A DNA stretch of 64,000 nucleotides from Candidatus Gastranaerophilales bacterium (GCA_944323045.1 CALUQX010000014.1:1-64000); one strand, 5' to 3'. Shown: positions 44,423 to 53,257, numbered from the stretch's first letter. The notes: generated from the sequence alone by a model not told the origin. A program made the numbers and translations.

Positions 44423-45016
44423 ATGAAAAAAGCACTTTTACTAGTCAGTGTCTTATTTATTTCTGTAATAACTACGGCATGTATTAACAATCTTGCTGTG
44501 CAGGAACTTAATAATAAAGCGCAAGCATTTATGGATGCAGGGGATTATTCCAGCGCTATTGAACGCTTGAAATCAAGTATTGATTTAGATTCGTCAATAT
44601 TTGAAACTCATTATAACCTTGCGGTTGCTTATACAAAAGCAGAAGACTATTCTAATGCTATCAAAGTCTACAATGATGCTATTAAATTGAATCCTGAATT
44701 TGCAGATACTTATTATTCGCTTGCTGTGTGCGAAGAAAATCTCGCTGGTGATATCTTCAATAAAATAGTTTCTGTTGACGAAAGCGGTAATGTTGTAAAA
44801 AATGACATTTCAGATTCAGAGGAAACACCGCAGGAAAGCCAGTTAACAGACACAGGTCATAATTACATGTTGGAACTTCTAAACAATGCAATAAAACATT
44901 ATCAAACATATTTAGAAAAAGGTCAGAATATATCTGATGCAGATGAAGTTAAATCTAAAATAGAAGATCTGGGCAAAAAAGTAGAAGAACTGTCTTCAGA
45001 ACAGAGGGCAGAATAG
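44423..45016 (+). CDS. TPR protein with probable lipoprotein signal
   Basis: A 197-residue protein. The signal peptide ends ISVITTAC; the Cys fits lipid attachment although Thr at -3 is unusual. Two or three TPR units (FMDAGDYSSAIERLKSSIDL, AKAEDYSNAIKVYNDAIKLNP) and an acidic C-terminus follow. GAGGGTG precedes the ATG. The next gene, overlapping the stop codon, is the lipoprotein-modifying enzyme Lgt. Confidence 0.82.
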   Translation: MKKALLLVSVLFISVITTACINNLAVQELNNKAQAFMDAGDYSSAIERLKSSIDLDSSIFETHYNLAVAYTKAEDYSNAIKVYNDAIKLNPEFADTYYSLAVCEENLAGDIFNKIVSVDESGNVVKNDISDSEETPQESQLTDTGHNYMLELLNNAIKHYQTYLEKGQNISDADEVKSKIEDLGKKVEELSSEQRAE

Positions 45017-45804
45017 TGTTTCAATCTCCGGGTGAGGTTGCATTTCACATATTTGATATGCCTGTGTATTTTTATGGCATAATACTTGCTGTTGCGGCTT
45101 TTGTCGGGTTTTATACTGCTTATAAAATTTATGCGAAATTTTTTGATCTTAATGAGGCAGAAAAAATATTAGATATGGCTCCTGTACTTATTATTTCAGG
45201 AATTTTGGGGGCACGCCTTTATTATTGTCTGGTAAACTATTCATATTATGCAATTCATCCGCTTGAAATTTTAGATATTCGTCAGGGCGGCTTATCTATA
45301 CATGGCATGATTTTAGGCGGAATTCTGGGATTGTATGCTTGTTTTAAATACTATAAAATGGATTTTTTGAGATTGTTAGATGTAATGGCATGCGGCACGG
45401 CTATTGCGCAGGCAATAGGACGATGGGGAAACTTTTTTAACTCTGAGGCATTTGGTATGCCGACGGATTTGCCCTGGAAACTCTATATTCCGGAAGCACA
45501 TAGACCACTTTCAATGATTAAATATGAATATTTCCACCCTGCTTTTTTATATGAAAGTATTCTGGATTTATTAATTTTTGGCATACTTTTATTCCTTTTT
45601 AAAAAACTCACGCACTTTAAAGGGCTTACTTTTGGGATATATCTGATACTTTATTCATTTGTACGTATTGGCGTTGAATATTTGCGAGTTGACAGTGTGC
45701 TGAATATTTTAGGCTTTCCTGTGGCGCAGTGGGCATCTGTATTAATTATAATTTTTGCCTTCTTTTACATTGGGGCTATAATTTATAAGGATAGTCATTC
45801 TTAA
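45016..45804 (+). CDS. lgt: Prolipoprotein diacylglyceryl transferase
   Basis: A 262-residue multi-pass membrane enzyme that adds diacylglycerol to the lipobox Cys. RQGGLSIHGMILGGILG and the signature GRWGNFFNSEAFG are clear. The GTG start shares its G with the preceding TAG stop (TAGTG), a clear case of translational coupling. The 3' end overlaps the convergent pilin gene by 29 bp. Confidence 0.94.
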   Translation: MFQSPGEVAFHIFDMPVYFYGIILAVAAFVGFYTAYKIYAKFFDLNEAEKILDMAPVLIISGILGARLYYCLVNYSYYAIHPLEILDIRQGGLSIHGMILGGILGLYACFKYYKMDFLRLLDVMACGTAIAQAIGRWGNFFNSEAFGMPTDLPWKLYIPEAHRPLSMIKYEYFHPAFLYESILDLLIFGILLFLFKKLTHFKGLTFGIYLILYSFVRIGVEYLRVDSVLNILGFPVAQWASVLIIIFAFFYIGAIIYKDSHS

Positions 45805-46453
45805 ATTCCCAGTTGTCAAATTGTAAAAGCGCACCGCAGTAGCGAGGGTATTGTGTGCATAGTGTTAAAGCCATGTCTCTATTGGTAGCGGCATGTGAAT
45901 TATGATACATAGCTCCAAAGTGTTTGCCGCCTAAATTATTAATTGCATACTGTTTAATCGGGCATATAAGAAATGTGTATTTATCTTGTGCATCTTTATT
46001 GGGTAATTTTTCACCATTTATATCATATGTAAGGTCGAAACACTGACCATTATGAGTTTCAATAGTGCTCCCATCCGTCAGTTTTACTGTCATTTCTGAT
46101 ACTGGACTCTCTTTTTCCGGAGTCTTTTTTATATCTGTGTATTTTATATATGGAGCAATATATTTAACAAAAAAGTTATAGCATTCCTTGGAGTTCGCAG
46201 CATAATCGTATTCTTCATCCTCATTTTTTATGTCGCCTTCGGATTTCGTCCATGTCGTAATCTCTCCATTGTCAATTTCAGAAAGTTGTATTGCCTGACT
46301 CATCATACTGTAAAATTTTTTGAGTCTGGTTGATGCAACTGTTGTTTTATACTTATTGACAATAGTAGGAATTGTTATTGCTGCGATTATTCCAACTATT
46401 GCAAGTGTAATTAAAACCTCCGCTAGTGTAAAAGCTCTTTTATCAATAGACAT
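45776..46453 (-). CDS. Type IV pilin-like protein
   Basis: A 225-residue prepilin with a short leader (MSIDKRA) and FTLAEVLITLAIVGIIAAITIPTI as methylation site and stalk helix. The N-terminus is very similar to the pilin at 24394, with a different globular domain containing Cys residues (KECYNF, GQCFDL, LICPIK, LTLCTQYPRYCG). AAAGGAGAA precedes the start. Confidence 0.88.
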   Translation of the reverse strand: MSIDKRAFTLAEVLITLAIVGIIAAITIPTIVNKYKTTVASTRLKKFYSMMSQAIQLSEIDNGEITTWTKSEGDIKNEDEEYDYAANSKECYNFFVKYIAPYIKYTDIKKTPEKESPVSEMTVKLTDGSTIETHNGQCFDLTYDINGEKLPNKDAQDKYTFLICPIKQYAINNLGGKHFGAMYHNSHAATNRDMALTLCTQYPRYCGALLQFDNWEFKNDYPYKL

Positions 46454-46490
46454 AAGAATTTTCTCCTTTTTGTTCTCAACAAGACTACAT

Positions 46491-46508
46491 ACTATAAATT
46501 ATTATAGT
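46491..46508. promoter_or_regulatory. Palindrome between the pilin and XRE genes
   Basis: ACTATAA (46491-46497) and TTATAGT (46502-46508) are perfectly symmetric around 4 bp. The site lies 14 bp before the XRE gene and 37 bp before the divergent pilin, and is a plausible operator for the XRE protein. Confidence 0.5.
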
Positions 46509-46522
46509 GGAAAATAAAAAAT

Positions 46523-46741
46523 ATGGACAATAAGACTACAAAATTGTTACAATTGGGCAGAAAAATTTTTGCAAAACGCAGAGAATCAGGCTATTCTCAG
46601 AATAAATTTGCTGAAATGCTAAATATTTCCCGTGAACATCTTGCCAAAATTGAAACTGCTAAACGCTGTATTAGTCTTGGACTTCTTATTGATGTTGCTG
46701 AGTGTCTTAATGTTCAAGTCAAAGATTTAATTGATTTTTAA
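46523..46741 (+). CDS. XRE-family transcriptional regulator
   Basis: A 72-residue protein consisting of one helix-turn-helix domain (GYSQNKFAEMLNISREHLAKIE is the recognition part). It ends LNVQVKDLIDF, typical of small Cro/CI-like regulators. It is divergent from a pilin and 24 bp before an MFS gene; control of either is inference. Confidence 0.9.
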   Translation: MDNKTTKLLQLGRKIFAKRRESGYSQNKFAEMLNISREHLAKIETAKRCISLGLLIDVAECLNVQVKDLIDF

Positions 46742-46765
46742 ATATGTTTTTTTCATAATTTATCT

Positions 46766-47917
46766 ATGATGATTACAAAAGAAAAATCCCCGCGAATATG
46801 GCTTTCAGGAGCGCATTTTATAAATGATATATCTACAGGCATGCTCAACCCGATTATGCCGTTTATCTCAGCTAAATTAGGTATTTCAATGGCAATTGCA
46901 ACCGTCGTTTTGAGTATTTCAAATATTACTGCAAATATTTTACAGCCTATTTTCGGCTTTTTTGCAGATAACATTCAAAGACGCGCTTTTATCTTCTGGG
47001 GACTTGTTATGTCCTCTATTTTTATACCATTCGCGCCTATTGCGCCGAATATTAAAATTTTAATGCTGTGCATAATTTTAGGCAGTATCGGGTCTAGTAT
47101 TTTTCATCCTCAGGCACTTGGTCTGATAACTAAATTTGCCGGTAATGAGAATGTTTCGACAAAAGTTGGCGTTTTTATTGCTATGGGATCTCTGGGATTT
47201 TCCTGCGGTCCTATTGTTTCTGCATTTATTACACAGTATTTAGGACTTTCTAAAATACCATTTTTATCATTGCTGGGGTTAAGCTGGGCTTATTTGATGT
47301 TTTTTATGATGCCGAAAATAGTGGATTCTGCTGTTAAACGGGTGCGTATTCAGTTTAGTGTTGCTTTTAAAGACATTATAGTAAATTCAAGGCTGAGACT
47401 TTTAACCGTAATTTCTATACTTAAAACTTTAATCACAACTTCTTGTTCTATTTTGCTGCCTTTTTTGTGGAAAAATTTAGGTCATACACCTTCTTATATT
47501 GGTATTTCACTGTTTCTGTTCATAGCAGCCGGAGCTGTCGGCTCTTTTATCAGCGGAAGGGTAGAAAATAAATTCGGATATAAATTTGTATTGTATTTTT
47601 CAATGATTTCCACATTGCCATTAATGGGTATATTTATGCTTATTCACGCCTCTCATCCTGTTTTATCTATGTTTGTATTTGCTTTAATGGGATTGTGCAC
47701 TATGATGGCTACCCCTATTATTATGGTTACGGCGCAGAATGTTATACCTGAATATAAAAGTATTATTGCAGGCATAATTAATGGCTTTTCCTGGGGGGTT
47801 GTTGCAATATTTATGTCAATGGCTGGTTTTTGGGCACAGGCACAGGGAATTACGACTGTACTACTTGTTGTTGCCTGTATACCTGCTGTTTGTTCCCCTA
47901 TAATCCGTAAATTATAA
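46766..47917 (+). CDS. MFS transporter, fosmidomycin-resistance-like
   Basis: A 383-residue 12-helix transporter. The N-terminal LSGAHFINDISTGMLNPIMP and GSSIFHPQALGLI are characteristic of the Fsr-like MFS group, which exports drugs or small metabolites. Two ATGs are adjacent at the start. No clear ribosome site is seen, so it may be translated with the XRE gene. Substrate unknown. Confidence 0.87.
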   Translation: MMITKEKSPRIWLSGAHFINDISTGMLNPIMPFISAKLGISMAIATVVLSISNITANILQPIFGFFADNIQRRAFIFWGLVMSSIFIPFAPIAPNIKILMLCIILGSIGSSIFHPQALGLITKFAGNENVSTKVGVFIAMGSLGFSCGPIVSAFITQYLGLSKIPFLSLLGLSWAYLMFFMMPKIVDSAVKRVRIQFSVAFKDIIVNSRLRLLTVISILKTLITTSCSILLPFLWKNLGHTPSYIGISLFLFIAAGAVGSFISGRVENKFGYKFVLYFSMISTLPLMGIFMLIHASHPVLSMFVFALMGLCTMMATPIIMVTAQNVIPEYKSIIAGIINGFSWGVVAIFMSMAGFWAQAQGITTVLLVVACIPAVCSPIIRKL

Positions 47918-47937
47918 TTATAAAAATCTTATATACT

Positions 47938-47966
47938 AAAAAAGTCCGGCTGATTTACCGGACTTT
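47938..47966. terminator. Bidirectional terminator after MFS and the 92-residue gene
   Basis: AAAGTCCGG (47941-47949) pairs with CCGGACTTT (47958-47966). Six T follow on the minus strand. On the plus strand the tail is weaker. Confidence 0.8.
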
Positions 47967-47989
47967 CCTACCTTTTGTTCTGTTTTATA

Positions 47990-48268
47990 TTAAGCCAATG
48001 CAGAAAATGAATGTTTTTCGTTATTTTCATGTTTTTTAGACATTTTTTCCTGTAAGTATGCTAATTTATATGTCAGTTGATTAGTGAGTAAATCCATTGA
48101 TAATTTTTTATCCATTTTATTGAGCATAGCTAAATCGTGTTCGCCGCCAAAAGCGTTGTTTTTATTATTTGCGGCATTTAACAAATTATTAGATGCCTGC
48201 ATCATGCCAAACGCTGAATTATTCATTTGATTGACAGCATTAAAACGTACGATGGAAGAAACTAACAT
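47990..48268 (-). CDS. Small Asn/Met-rich hypothetical protein
   Basis: A 92-residue protein beginning MLVSSIVRFNAVNQMNNSAF, with an Asn-rich middle and a Lys-rich helical end (LAYLQEKMSKKHENNEKH). A strong AGGAG lies upstream of the ATG and a terminator follows. The shared palindromic box lies 175 bp upstream. No family recognised. Confidence 0.7.
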   Translation of the reverse strand: MLVSSIVRFNAVNQMNNSAFGMMQASNNLLNAANNKNNAFGGEHDLAMLNKMDKKLSMDLLTNQLTYKLAYLQEKMSKKHENNEKHSFSALA

Positions 48269-48442
48269 TCCTAACTCCTACATGTCTAACCTACGAAAAT
48301 ATAATAACTCATTATTGAATAAAAATCAATAGTTAGATTGAAATTTTTTGGACTAATTTAAAAATGCGCTGCTATTGCCCGATAGACTAATATTTATGTT
48401 AAGTTTTGTAACAAAAAGTCAAAAGTGTGAAATTGGACAAAA

Positions 48443-48462
48443 AGTATATACTTTATATATAC
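48443..48462 (+). promoter_or_regulatory. Palindromic box, copy 2 (GTATATA-N5-TATATAC)
   Basis: AGTATATACTTTATATATAC is identical to the reverse complement of 28331-28350. Copy 2 faces either the minus-strand gene at 48268 or a short plus-strand transcript ending at the terminator at 48541. Confidence 0.6.
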
Positions 48463-48568
48463 AGAGAGAGTATAAAATTTAAATCCGTTTAATAGAGAGA
48501 GAAAATTCCTATTCCTACCTTCCTAAAAAAGTATTTAAAAGCCCCTTATTCCTAAGGGGCATTTTTTT
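48463..48568 (+). ncRNA. Possible short transcript with a terminator
   Basis: Between the AT-rich box and the GCCCCTTA/TAAGGGGC terminator lie about 100 bp with purine runs (AGAGAGAG twice) and no start codon in a usable frame. The rest of the intergenic stretch (48269-48442) holds nothing recognisable. A small RNA is possible but rests only on this layout. Confidence 0.25.
48541..48568. terminator. Bidirectional terminator downstream of pyk
   Basis: GCCCCTTA (48541-48548) pairs with TAAGGGGC (48553-48560), with seven T on the plus side and TTTT on the minus side. Confidence 0.85.
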
Positions 48569-48587
48569 ATATTCAGTTGTCGATATT

Positions 48588-50027
48588 TTATTTAGCAGTC
48601 CCGATTTGATGAATTTTAATAAAGTTTGTACCGCCAACCATAAGATTAGGTACAGAACCTGTTACAATAACCATATCATTAGTATTTAAACGGGTTTCAT
48701 GCACCAAAAATTCATCCAGTTTTTGTAATGTCGGGCGGTCAATTTTAATTTCCGCAAAATTAAAGCTAATCGGCTGAACACTTCTGTATAGTTTAATAAT
48801 TCTCAGGATATGCTCATTCGGACAGCATGCCAGAATAGGAACGCTCAGTCTGCCTTCTGACAGGAATATCGGAGTAAAGCCGCTGCCTGTAAGCGCGACA
48901 ATTGCCTTTACATTCATTTTCTTAGCCATATCTGCAATAGACATACCGATTGCAAGTGCTTGAGAATTTTTTTCTTCCTCAACCATTTTTCTCGGGAATT
49001 TATTTTTTCTGCAGAAAGTACTGTGTTCAGTTGTGTAAGCTATTTTGTGCATCATTTCAACTGCTTCTACAGGATACAGCCCTGCTGCAGTTTCTCCTGA
49101 CAGCATAATCGCGTCAGTACCGTCAAGAATGGCATTTGCAACGTCTGATGTTTCTGCACGGGTTGGAATAGGATTTTCAATCATACTTTCAAGCATCTGT
49201 GTTGCAACGATTACAACTTTACGTTTTTGATTTGCTTTTCTAATGATATTTTTTTGAACAATCGGCACCTGTTCAGTTGATATTTCAATACCTAAATCGC
49301 CTCTTGCGACCATTATACCGTCAGAAACTTCAATAATATGGTCAATATTATTTACAGCCTGCGGCTTTTCAATTTTTGAAATAATTCTAATATCGCTGCC
49401 TTTTGATTTCAAAATGTTTCTTAGCTGAATAACATCGTTAGCTTCTCTAACAAAAGAGAGCCCGATATAATCAATTTTATTTTCGACGGCGAAGTCAACA
49501 AATGTTAAATCTCTTTCTGTCAATACATTAATACTGCCTGTTGACCCCGGAATATTAATACCTTTTCTCTGTTTTAACAGCCCTTCTGTAAGAACTTTTG
49601 CGCTGATAATGTCACCGTCTATCTCTGTAACTTCAAATTGCAGTTTGCCGTCATCAATCAAGAATTTTTCGCCGACTTTTACATCTTTAGCAAACCCTTC
49701 ATAGTCAACAGGGATAATATCATTTTCCATTGTTTTACCATGGCGGAATTTAAGAATTTCGTCCTTTTTAATTTCAATAGATTCAGCAAGTTCACCTACT
49801 CTGATTTTTGGTCCCTGCAGGTCAATCAAAACAGGTATAAGTGTTTTTGCTTCTTTTTCTACTTCTCTGATGTAATTTAAATTTTTGAGATGCATTTCTT
49901 TATCACCATGAGAAGAGTTCAATCTGAACATGGTTACACCGGCTTCAAATAACTTCTTAATCATTTCTTTGCTGCTACTTGCCGGTCCAAGGGTAGCAAC
50001 AATCTTTGTCATTGTATAATTATCCAT
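48588..50027 (-). CDS. pyk: Pyruvate kinase
   Basis: A 479-residue glycolytic enzyme making pyruvate and ATP from PEP. KIVATLGPASSSKEMI, MFRLNSSHGD, the active site MVARGDLGIEISTEQVP and MLSGETAAGLYPVEAV are all present. AAAGG sits directly against the first ATG (50033) but 6 bp from the one at 50027, so the latter is chosen. It has no extra C-terminal PEP-utilising domain. Confidence 0.95.
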   Translation of the reverse strand: MDNYTMTKIVATLGPASSSKEMIKKLFEAGVTMFRLNSSHGDKEMHLKNLNYIREVEKEAKTLIPVLIDLQGPKIRVGELAESIEIKKDEILKFRHGKTMENDIIPVDYEGFAKDVKVGEKFLIDDGKLQFEVTEIDGDIISAKVLTEGLLKQRKGINIPGSTGSINVLTERDLTFVDFAVENKIDYIGLSFVREANDVIQLRNILKSKGSDIRIISKIEKPQAVNNIDHIIEVSDGIMVARGDLGIEISTEQVPIVQKNIIRKANQKRKVVIVATQMLESMIENPIPTRAETSDVANAILDGTDAIMLSGETAAGLYPVEAVEMMHKIAYTTEHSTFCRKNKFPRKMVEEEKNSQALAIGMSIADMAKKMNVKAIVALTGSGFTPIFLSEGRLSVPILACCPNEHILRIIKLYRSVQPISFNFAEIKIDRPTLQKLDEFLVHETRLNTNDMVIVTGSVPNLMVGGTNFIKIHQIGTAK

Positions 50028-50150
50028 TTTCATCCTTTCTACTATATATACAAATATAGAGTAATTAATTTTGGGGAGTGTTTACAAATTTCAATTTACA
50101 TGCTATAGTATACACGAAATAGTTTTACTAGTAAATATGAGGAAGAAGAA

Positions 50151-51431
50151 ATGAGAAAAATTTTAGCTGGTGTGATGGCTTGCGGTATGCTTGCAGTTGG
50201 TGCAGCACTCCCGTGTTTAGCCAAGGAAGTCACAATTTCTGATATCAGCCAGAATTATTGGGCTAAAAATGAAATTGTGGATGTTGTGTCTAACAATATC
50301 ATGACTCTGGACGGTGACAAATTTAATCCTGATGCATCTGTTCGCAGAGCTGATTTTGTAAGCGCTTTATTAATTGTTTTGGGCAATGAAAATTTAGATG
50401 TTAAAGTTGCTAACAAGTACAAAGACATCAATTCATCTGATGTTTATTATGACAACATTTTGCGTTCTGATCAGTTAGGCTTAGTTTATGGATATCCTAA
50501 CGGAACATTTAAACCTAAACAGGAAATGCTCCGCTCAGAAGCTCAATCTGTTATCAGCCACATTACCAAAGAAAGTAATGCGGATTATTCAATTCTGAAT
50601 CAGTACAAAGATGCATACAATGTACCTGGCTGGGCTAGATACGTATATGCAAAAACTTTAGCTTACGGTATTTATGTAAACTATCCTGATGCTAACGAAC
50701 TTCGTCCTTCAGATGAGCTTACAAGAGCAGAAGCAGCTGTTCTTTTATCAAAACTTAAAGCTAGACTTAACGTTGTTGAAGAAAAATATGTCGGACCTGA
50801 AAAATTGTTGGCAGTTGAACATTTGAAACAATCAAGAAAAGCACAAAATGATGAAGTTAAAGTTACAAGTTACAGAAATGTAATTTTAGAAGGTAACGCA
50901 TTAAAAATCGCATTTGACGAAAAATTCTATTCTGAAGACCACAAAGCAGGCGATGTAGTTTACTTTGTTGCTCCGGAAGATATCTGCACTGAAGAAGGAA
51001 CTTTAATAATCCCTGCAAATACAAAATTCTATGCGCAGGTAACTGAAATAAAAGATCCAAAATGGTTCAACAAAAATGCAAGAGTTTACTTACAACTCAG
51101 CAAAATTGTTCTTCCTAACGGTGATGTAGTTCCATTCTGTGCAAAACCTGCATCTAAAGACTTTTCATTAAAAGAAGGTCCTTGGATGACAGCAGGTAAA
51201 TTAACATTGTGCACAGTAACCGGTGGTGTTATTGGCGGCGGTGTTGGTACAGGTATTGCATTCATACCTTCTCCACAAAAAATCGGTACAGGTATTGCAA
51301 TCGGTACACCTGTAGGTGCTGCTATCGGTCTTGTTACCGGATTGGTAACTCCAGGTCTTGAATACCACGCAAAACAAGGTGAAGAAATAGTAGTAATTCT
51401 TTGCGAAGATGCTAGTATTAATAAAAATTAG
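50151..51431 (+). CDS. SLH-domain surface protein with glycine-zipper C-terminus
   Basis: A 426-residue exported protein: signal peptide (1-24), then three S-layer-homology repeats (ISDISQNYWAKNEI with FNPDASVRRADF, YKDINSSDVYYDNI with GYPNGTFKPKQEMLRSEA, YKDAYNVPGWARYV with LRPSDELTRAEA). A beta-rich domain (about 225-345) and a Gly-rich hydrophobic segment (VIGGGVGTGIAF to GAAIGLVTGLV) follow. Same plan as the 13557 protein, with an added possible membrane part. AGGAAGAAG precedes the ATG. Confidence 0.9.
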   Translation: MRKILAGVMACGMLAVGAALPCLAKEVTISDISQNYWAKNEIVDVVSNNIMTLDGDKFNPDASVRRADFVSALLIVLGNENLDVKVANKYKDINSSDVYYDNILRSDQLGLVYGYPNGTFKPKQEMLRSEAQSVISHITKESNADYSILNQYKDAYNVPGWARYVYAKTLAYGIYVNYPDANELRPSDELTRAEAAVLLSKLKARLNVVEEKYVGPEKLLAVEHLKQSRKAQNDEVKVTSYRNVILEGNALKIAFDEKFYSEDHKAGDVVYFVAPEDICTEEGTLIIPANTKFYAQVTEIKDPKWFNKNARVYLQLSKIVLPNGDVVPFCAKPASKDFSLKEGPWMTAGKLTLCTVTGGVIGGGVGTGIAFIPSPQKIGTGIAIGTPVGAAIGLVTGLVTPGLEYHAKQGEEIVVILCEDASINKN

Positions 51432-51452
51432 TTCTGGTAAAACATTTCAATT

Positions 51453-51482
51453 AGAGTCGGCAAATCTGCCGGCTCTTTTTTA
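51453..51482 (+). terminator. Terminator of the second SLH gene
   Basis: AGAGTCGGCA pairs with TGCCGGCTCT through one G-T pair, followed by TTTTTT. Confidence 0.85.
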
Positions 51483-51633
51483 ATGCATTCTTTAATTCAT
51501 ATCAAAAAAGATTACTAAATAGGAGCAATATTTTCGGGCAATATATGTTAGACTTCAGGCACTCGTTTTCTGCTGAAAATAATTTATAATGACTATGTGG
51601 CTGCAATTTCAGCCATTAATATGGGAGAAAGAT

Positions 51634-51975
51634 ATGAAAAAAACTTTTTTTATTCTAGCACTGTTTGGTGCGCTTATGCTGCCGAATCAGGATGCTAAAG
51701 CCTGGGAATACAATGGTATCAGCAGTTTGAATCCAATGCCTGCATTATCTTATTTAAATCCACTGCCGTATTTTGGAATAGGAGAAAACAAAACAACATT
51801 CAGCCTGAATCCTTTTACAGGGTTCAAAAATTGCAAGACCTGTAAGGCAGACCCATGCGATCCGTGCAAGGTAAAACGTACAACCTGCAATGAATGCAAT
51901 ATTCCGGTCAATCCTTGTCCAACCTGCAAAAAAGCGTTTGCAGATCCGTGTCCTTGCAATAACTTACAAAGATAA
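51634..51975 (+). CDS. Small secreted cysteine-rich protein
   Basis: A 113-residue protein with a signal peptide (MKKTFFILALFGALMLPN, cleavage near AKA). The second half has ten Cys in CxxC-like pairs (CKTC, DPCDPC, CNEC, PCPTC, DPCPC). GGGAG before ATG 51634 rules out the longer frame from 51589. Metal binding or disulfide cross-linking on the surface is possible. A 6-bp hairpin (51598-51615) lies in its leader. Family not recognised. Confidence 0.75.
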   Translation: MKKTFFILALFGALMLPNQDAKAWEYNGISSLNPMPALSYLNPLPYFGIGENKTTFSLNPFTGFKNCKTCKADPCDPCKVKRTTCNECNIPVNPCPTCKKAFADPCPCNNLQR

Positions 51976-51998
51976 TATTCGGGATTGGATTATCTAAG

Positions 51999-52038
51999 AA
52001 AACAGAGTCCGCAATATATAATGCAGACTCTGTTTTTT
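51999..52038. terminator. Terminator between the Cys-rich and uridine-kinase-like genes
   Basis: AACAGAGTC (52001-52009) pairs with GACTCTGTT (52026-52034), followed by six T on the plus strand and TTTT on the minus strand. Confidence 0.82.
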
Positions 52039-52053
52039 AATTCAGTAATTTAT

Positions 52054-52884
52054 TTAATAATCAATATTTTTTAATGCATTGAATATTCTATCCGTAATTT
52101 GTTGAATGTATTCTTGACTTACAAGCCCGTTGATTACAGCGTCAGAGATTTGATATGCAGGTCTGATATACTGCTGCGCTGTTCTGTTTACATCCTGAAA
52201 CTGTAAATCAGCAGCGGCGCCTGTTTTTCCGCGTAAGGCAGCACGCTTGTACCAGCGGTCCTTCAAGACTTCCAGCGGCGTGAATACATAAACTTTTACA
52301 TCCATAATTTCCCTAAGCCCTTCATTTAAGACATAGAGCCCTTCTGTTAGAATAACTTTTGCCGGTTTTTTGACTTCACCGTCTAACTTAGATTCACAGG
52401 TGACAAAATCATAACGCGGGGAAACAATTTCATTTCCTTTTTTCAATTCCATAAGATGCTGTTTCATCAAATCTAAATCAATTGCATCAGGAGTGTCAAA
52501 GCTGAATCCTGTTTTAAAAAGTTCCTCATAACTTCCTGCTCTTTTAAGTTCATCAGAAGTATCTTTGTAATAATCATCACATCTGATTACAGTATAAATA
52601 CCTTCATTTTTATTTTTTACGCAGGCTTTTGTCGTGTTATCAACAAAAACAGTTTTACCGGAGGCACTTTCACCGGTTATGCCGATAAGGAAAGTTTTTT
52701 TCTTTTCCTGAACAACCATACGAGCGATATTCATAATCAAATTGTCGGAAATTTTCAAAAACAGCGGCTGTGCTTCCTGACTATCTTCTTCAAGAATTTG
52801 TTTAAGCGAGTCGACAATACAGGATATAACTTCCATATCACGTCGACTTGAATAGTATTCATAACCTGTCAATAGATCCATCAT
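52054..52884 (-). CDS. Uridine kinase/phosphoribulokinase-family protein
   Basis: A 276-residue P-loop kinase. GESASGKT (71-78) is Walker A, RCDDYYKD the substrate-binding stretch, and VILTEGLYVLNE Walker B. A 60-residue N-terminal helix region precedes the core, which plain Udk lacks. AAGGGA lies upstream. Uridine or a related nucleoside is the likely substrate but not certain. Confidence 0.82.
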   Translation of the reverse strand: MMDLLTGYEYYSSRRDMEVISCIVDSLKQILEEDSQEAQPLFLKISDNLIMNIARMVVQEKKKTFLIGITGESASGKTVFVDNTTKACVKNKNEGIYTVIRCDDYYKDTSDELKRAGSYEELFKTGFSFDTPDAIDLDLMKQHLMELKKGNEIVSPRYDFVTCESKLDGEVKKPAKVILTEGLYVLNEGLREIMDVKVYVFTPLEVLKDRWYKRAALRGKTGAAADLQFQDVNRTAQQYIRPAYQISDAVINGLVSQEYIQQITDRIFNALKNIDY

Positions 52885-53042
52885 ATGTTTAATTCCCTTA
52901 AAAAACTTTATTCTTATATATTACAGTAAAATATTTTAAATATCTCACAATAATGAACAATTGTAACAATATTATATTATTTTTAAAGTTCAGAACAAAA
53001 CAGACCGTATATTATTAGTGTAGAAAAACAGGAGTAAGTTTT

Positions 53043-53219
53043 ATGTACCATGACGAAATTTTTGAAAGCTCATTAAAAACGGTAAAAGAAGAGAGCTACC
53101 AGGCATTAAGACGTGAGATAAGTTCAATGGAAAACGCAATTGAAAGATTTCTCAAAAACATTTTAGAATGTACAAGTGCAAAAGCAGAACGTGACTTTAA
53201 TGCAAGCCCGATGATTTAA
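53043..53219 (+). CDS. Small helical hypothetical protein, 58 residues
   Basis: The sequence starts MYHDEIFESSLKTVKEESYQ, continues as a predicted coiled coil (REISSMENAIERFLKNIL) and ends with a single Cys and NASPMI. AGGAG lies 8 bp before the ATG and a terminator follows, so it is a full expression unit. Function unknown. Confidence 0.7.
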   Translation: MYHDEIFESSLKTVKEESYQALRREISSMENAIERFLKNILECTSAKAERDFNASPMI

Positions 53220-53231
53220 AATTATTAAAAG

Positions 53232-53257
53232 AAAGACCGTCATATTGACGGTCTTTT
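53232..53257 (+). terminator. Terminator of the 58-residue gene
   Basis: AAAGACCGTCA (53232-53242) pairs with TGACGGTCTTT (53246-53256); the T-run is short. Confidence 0.8.
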
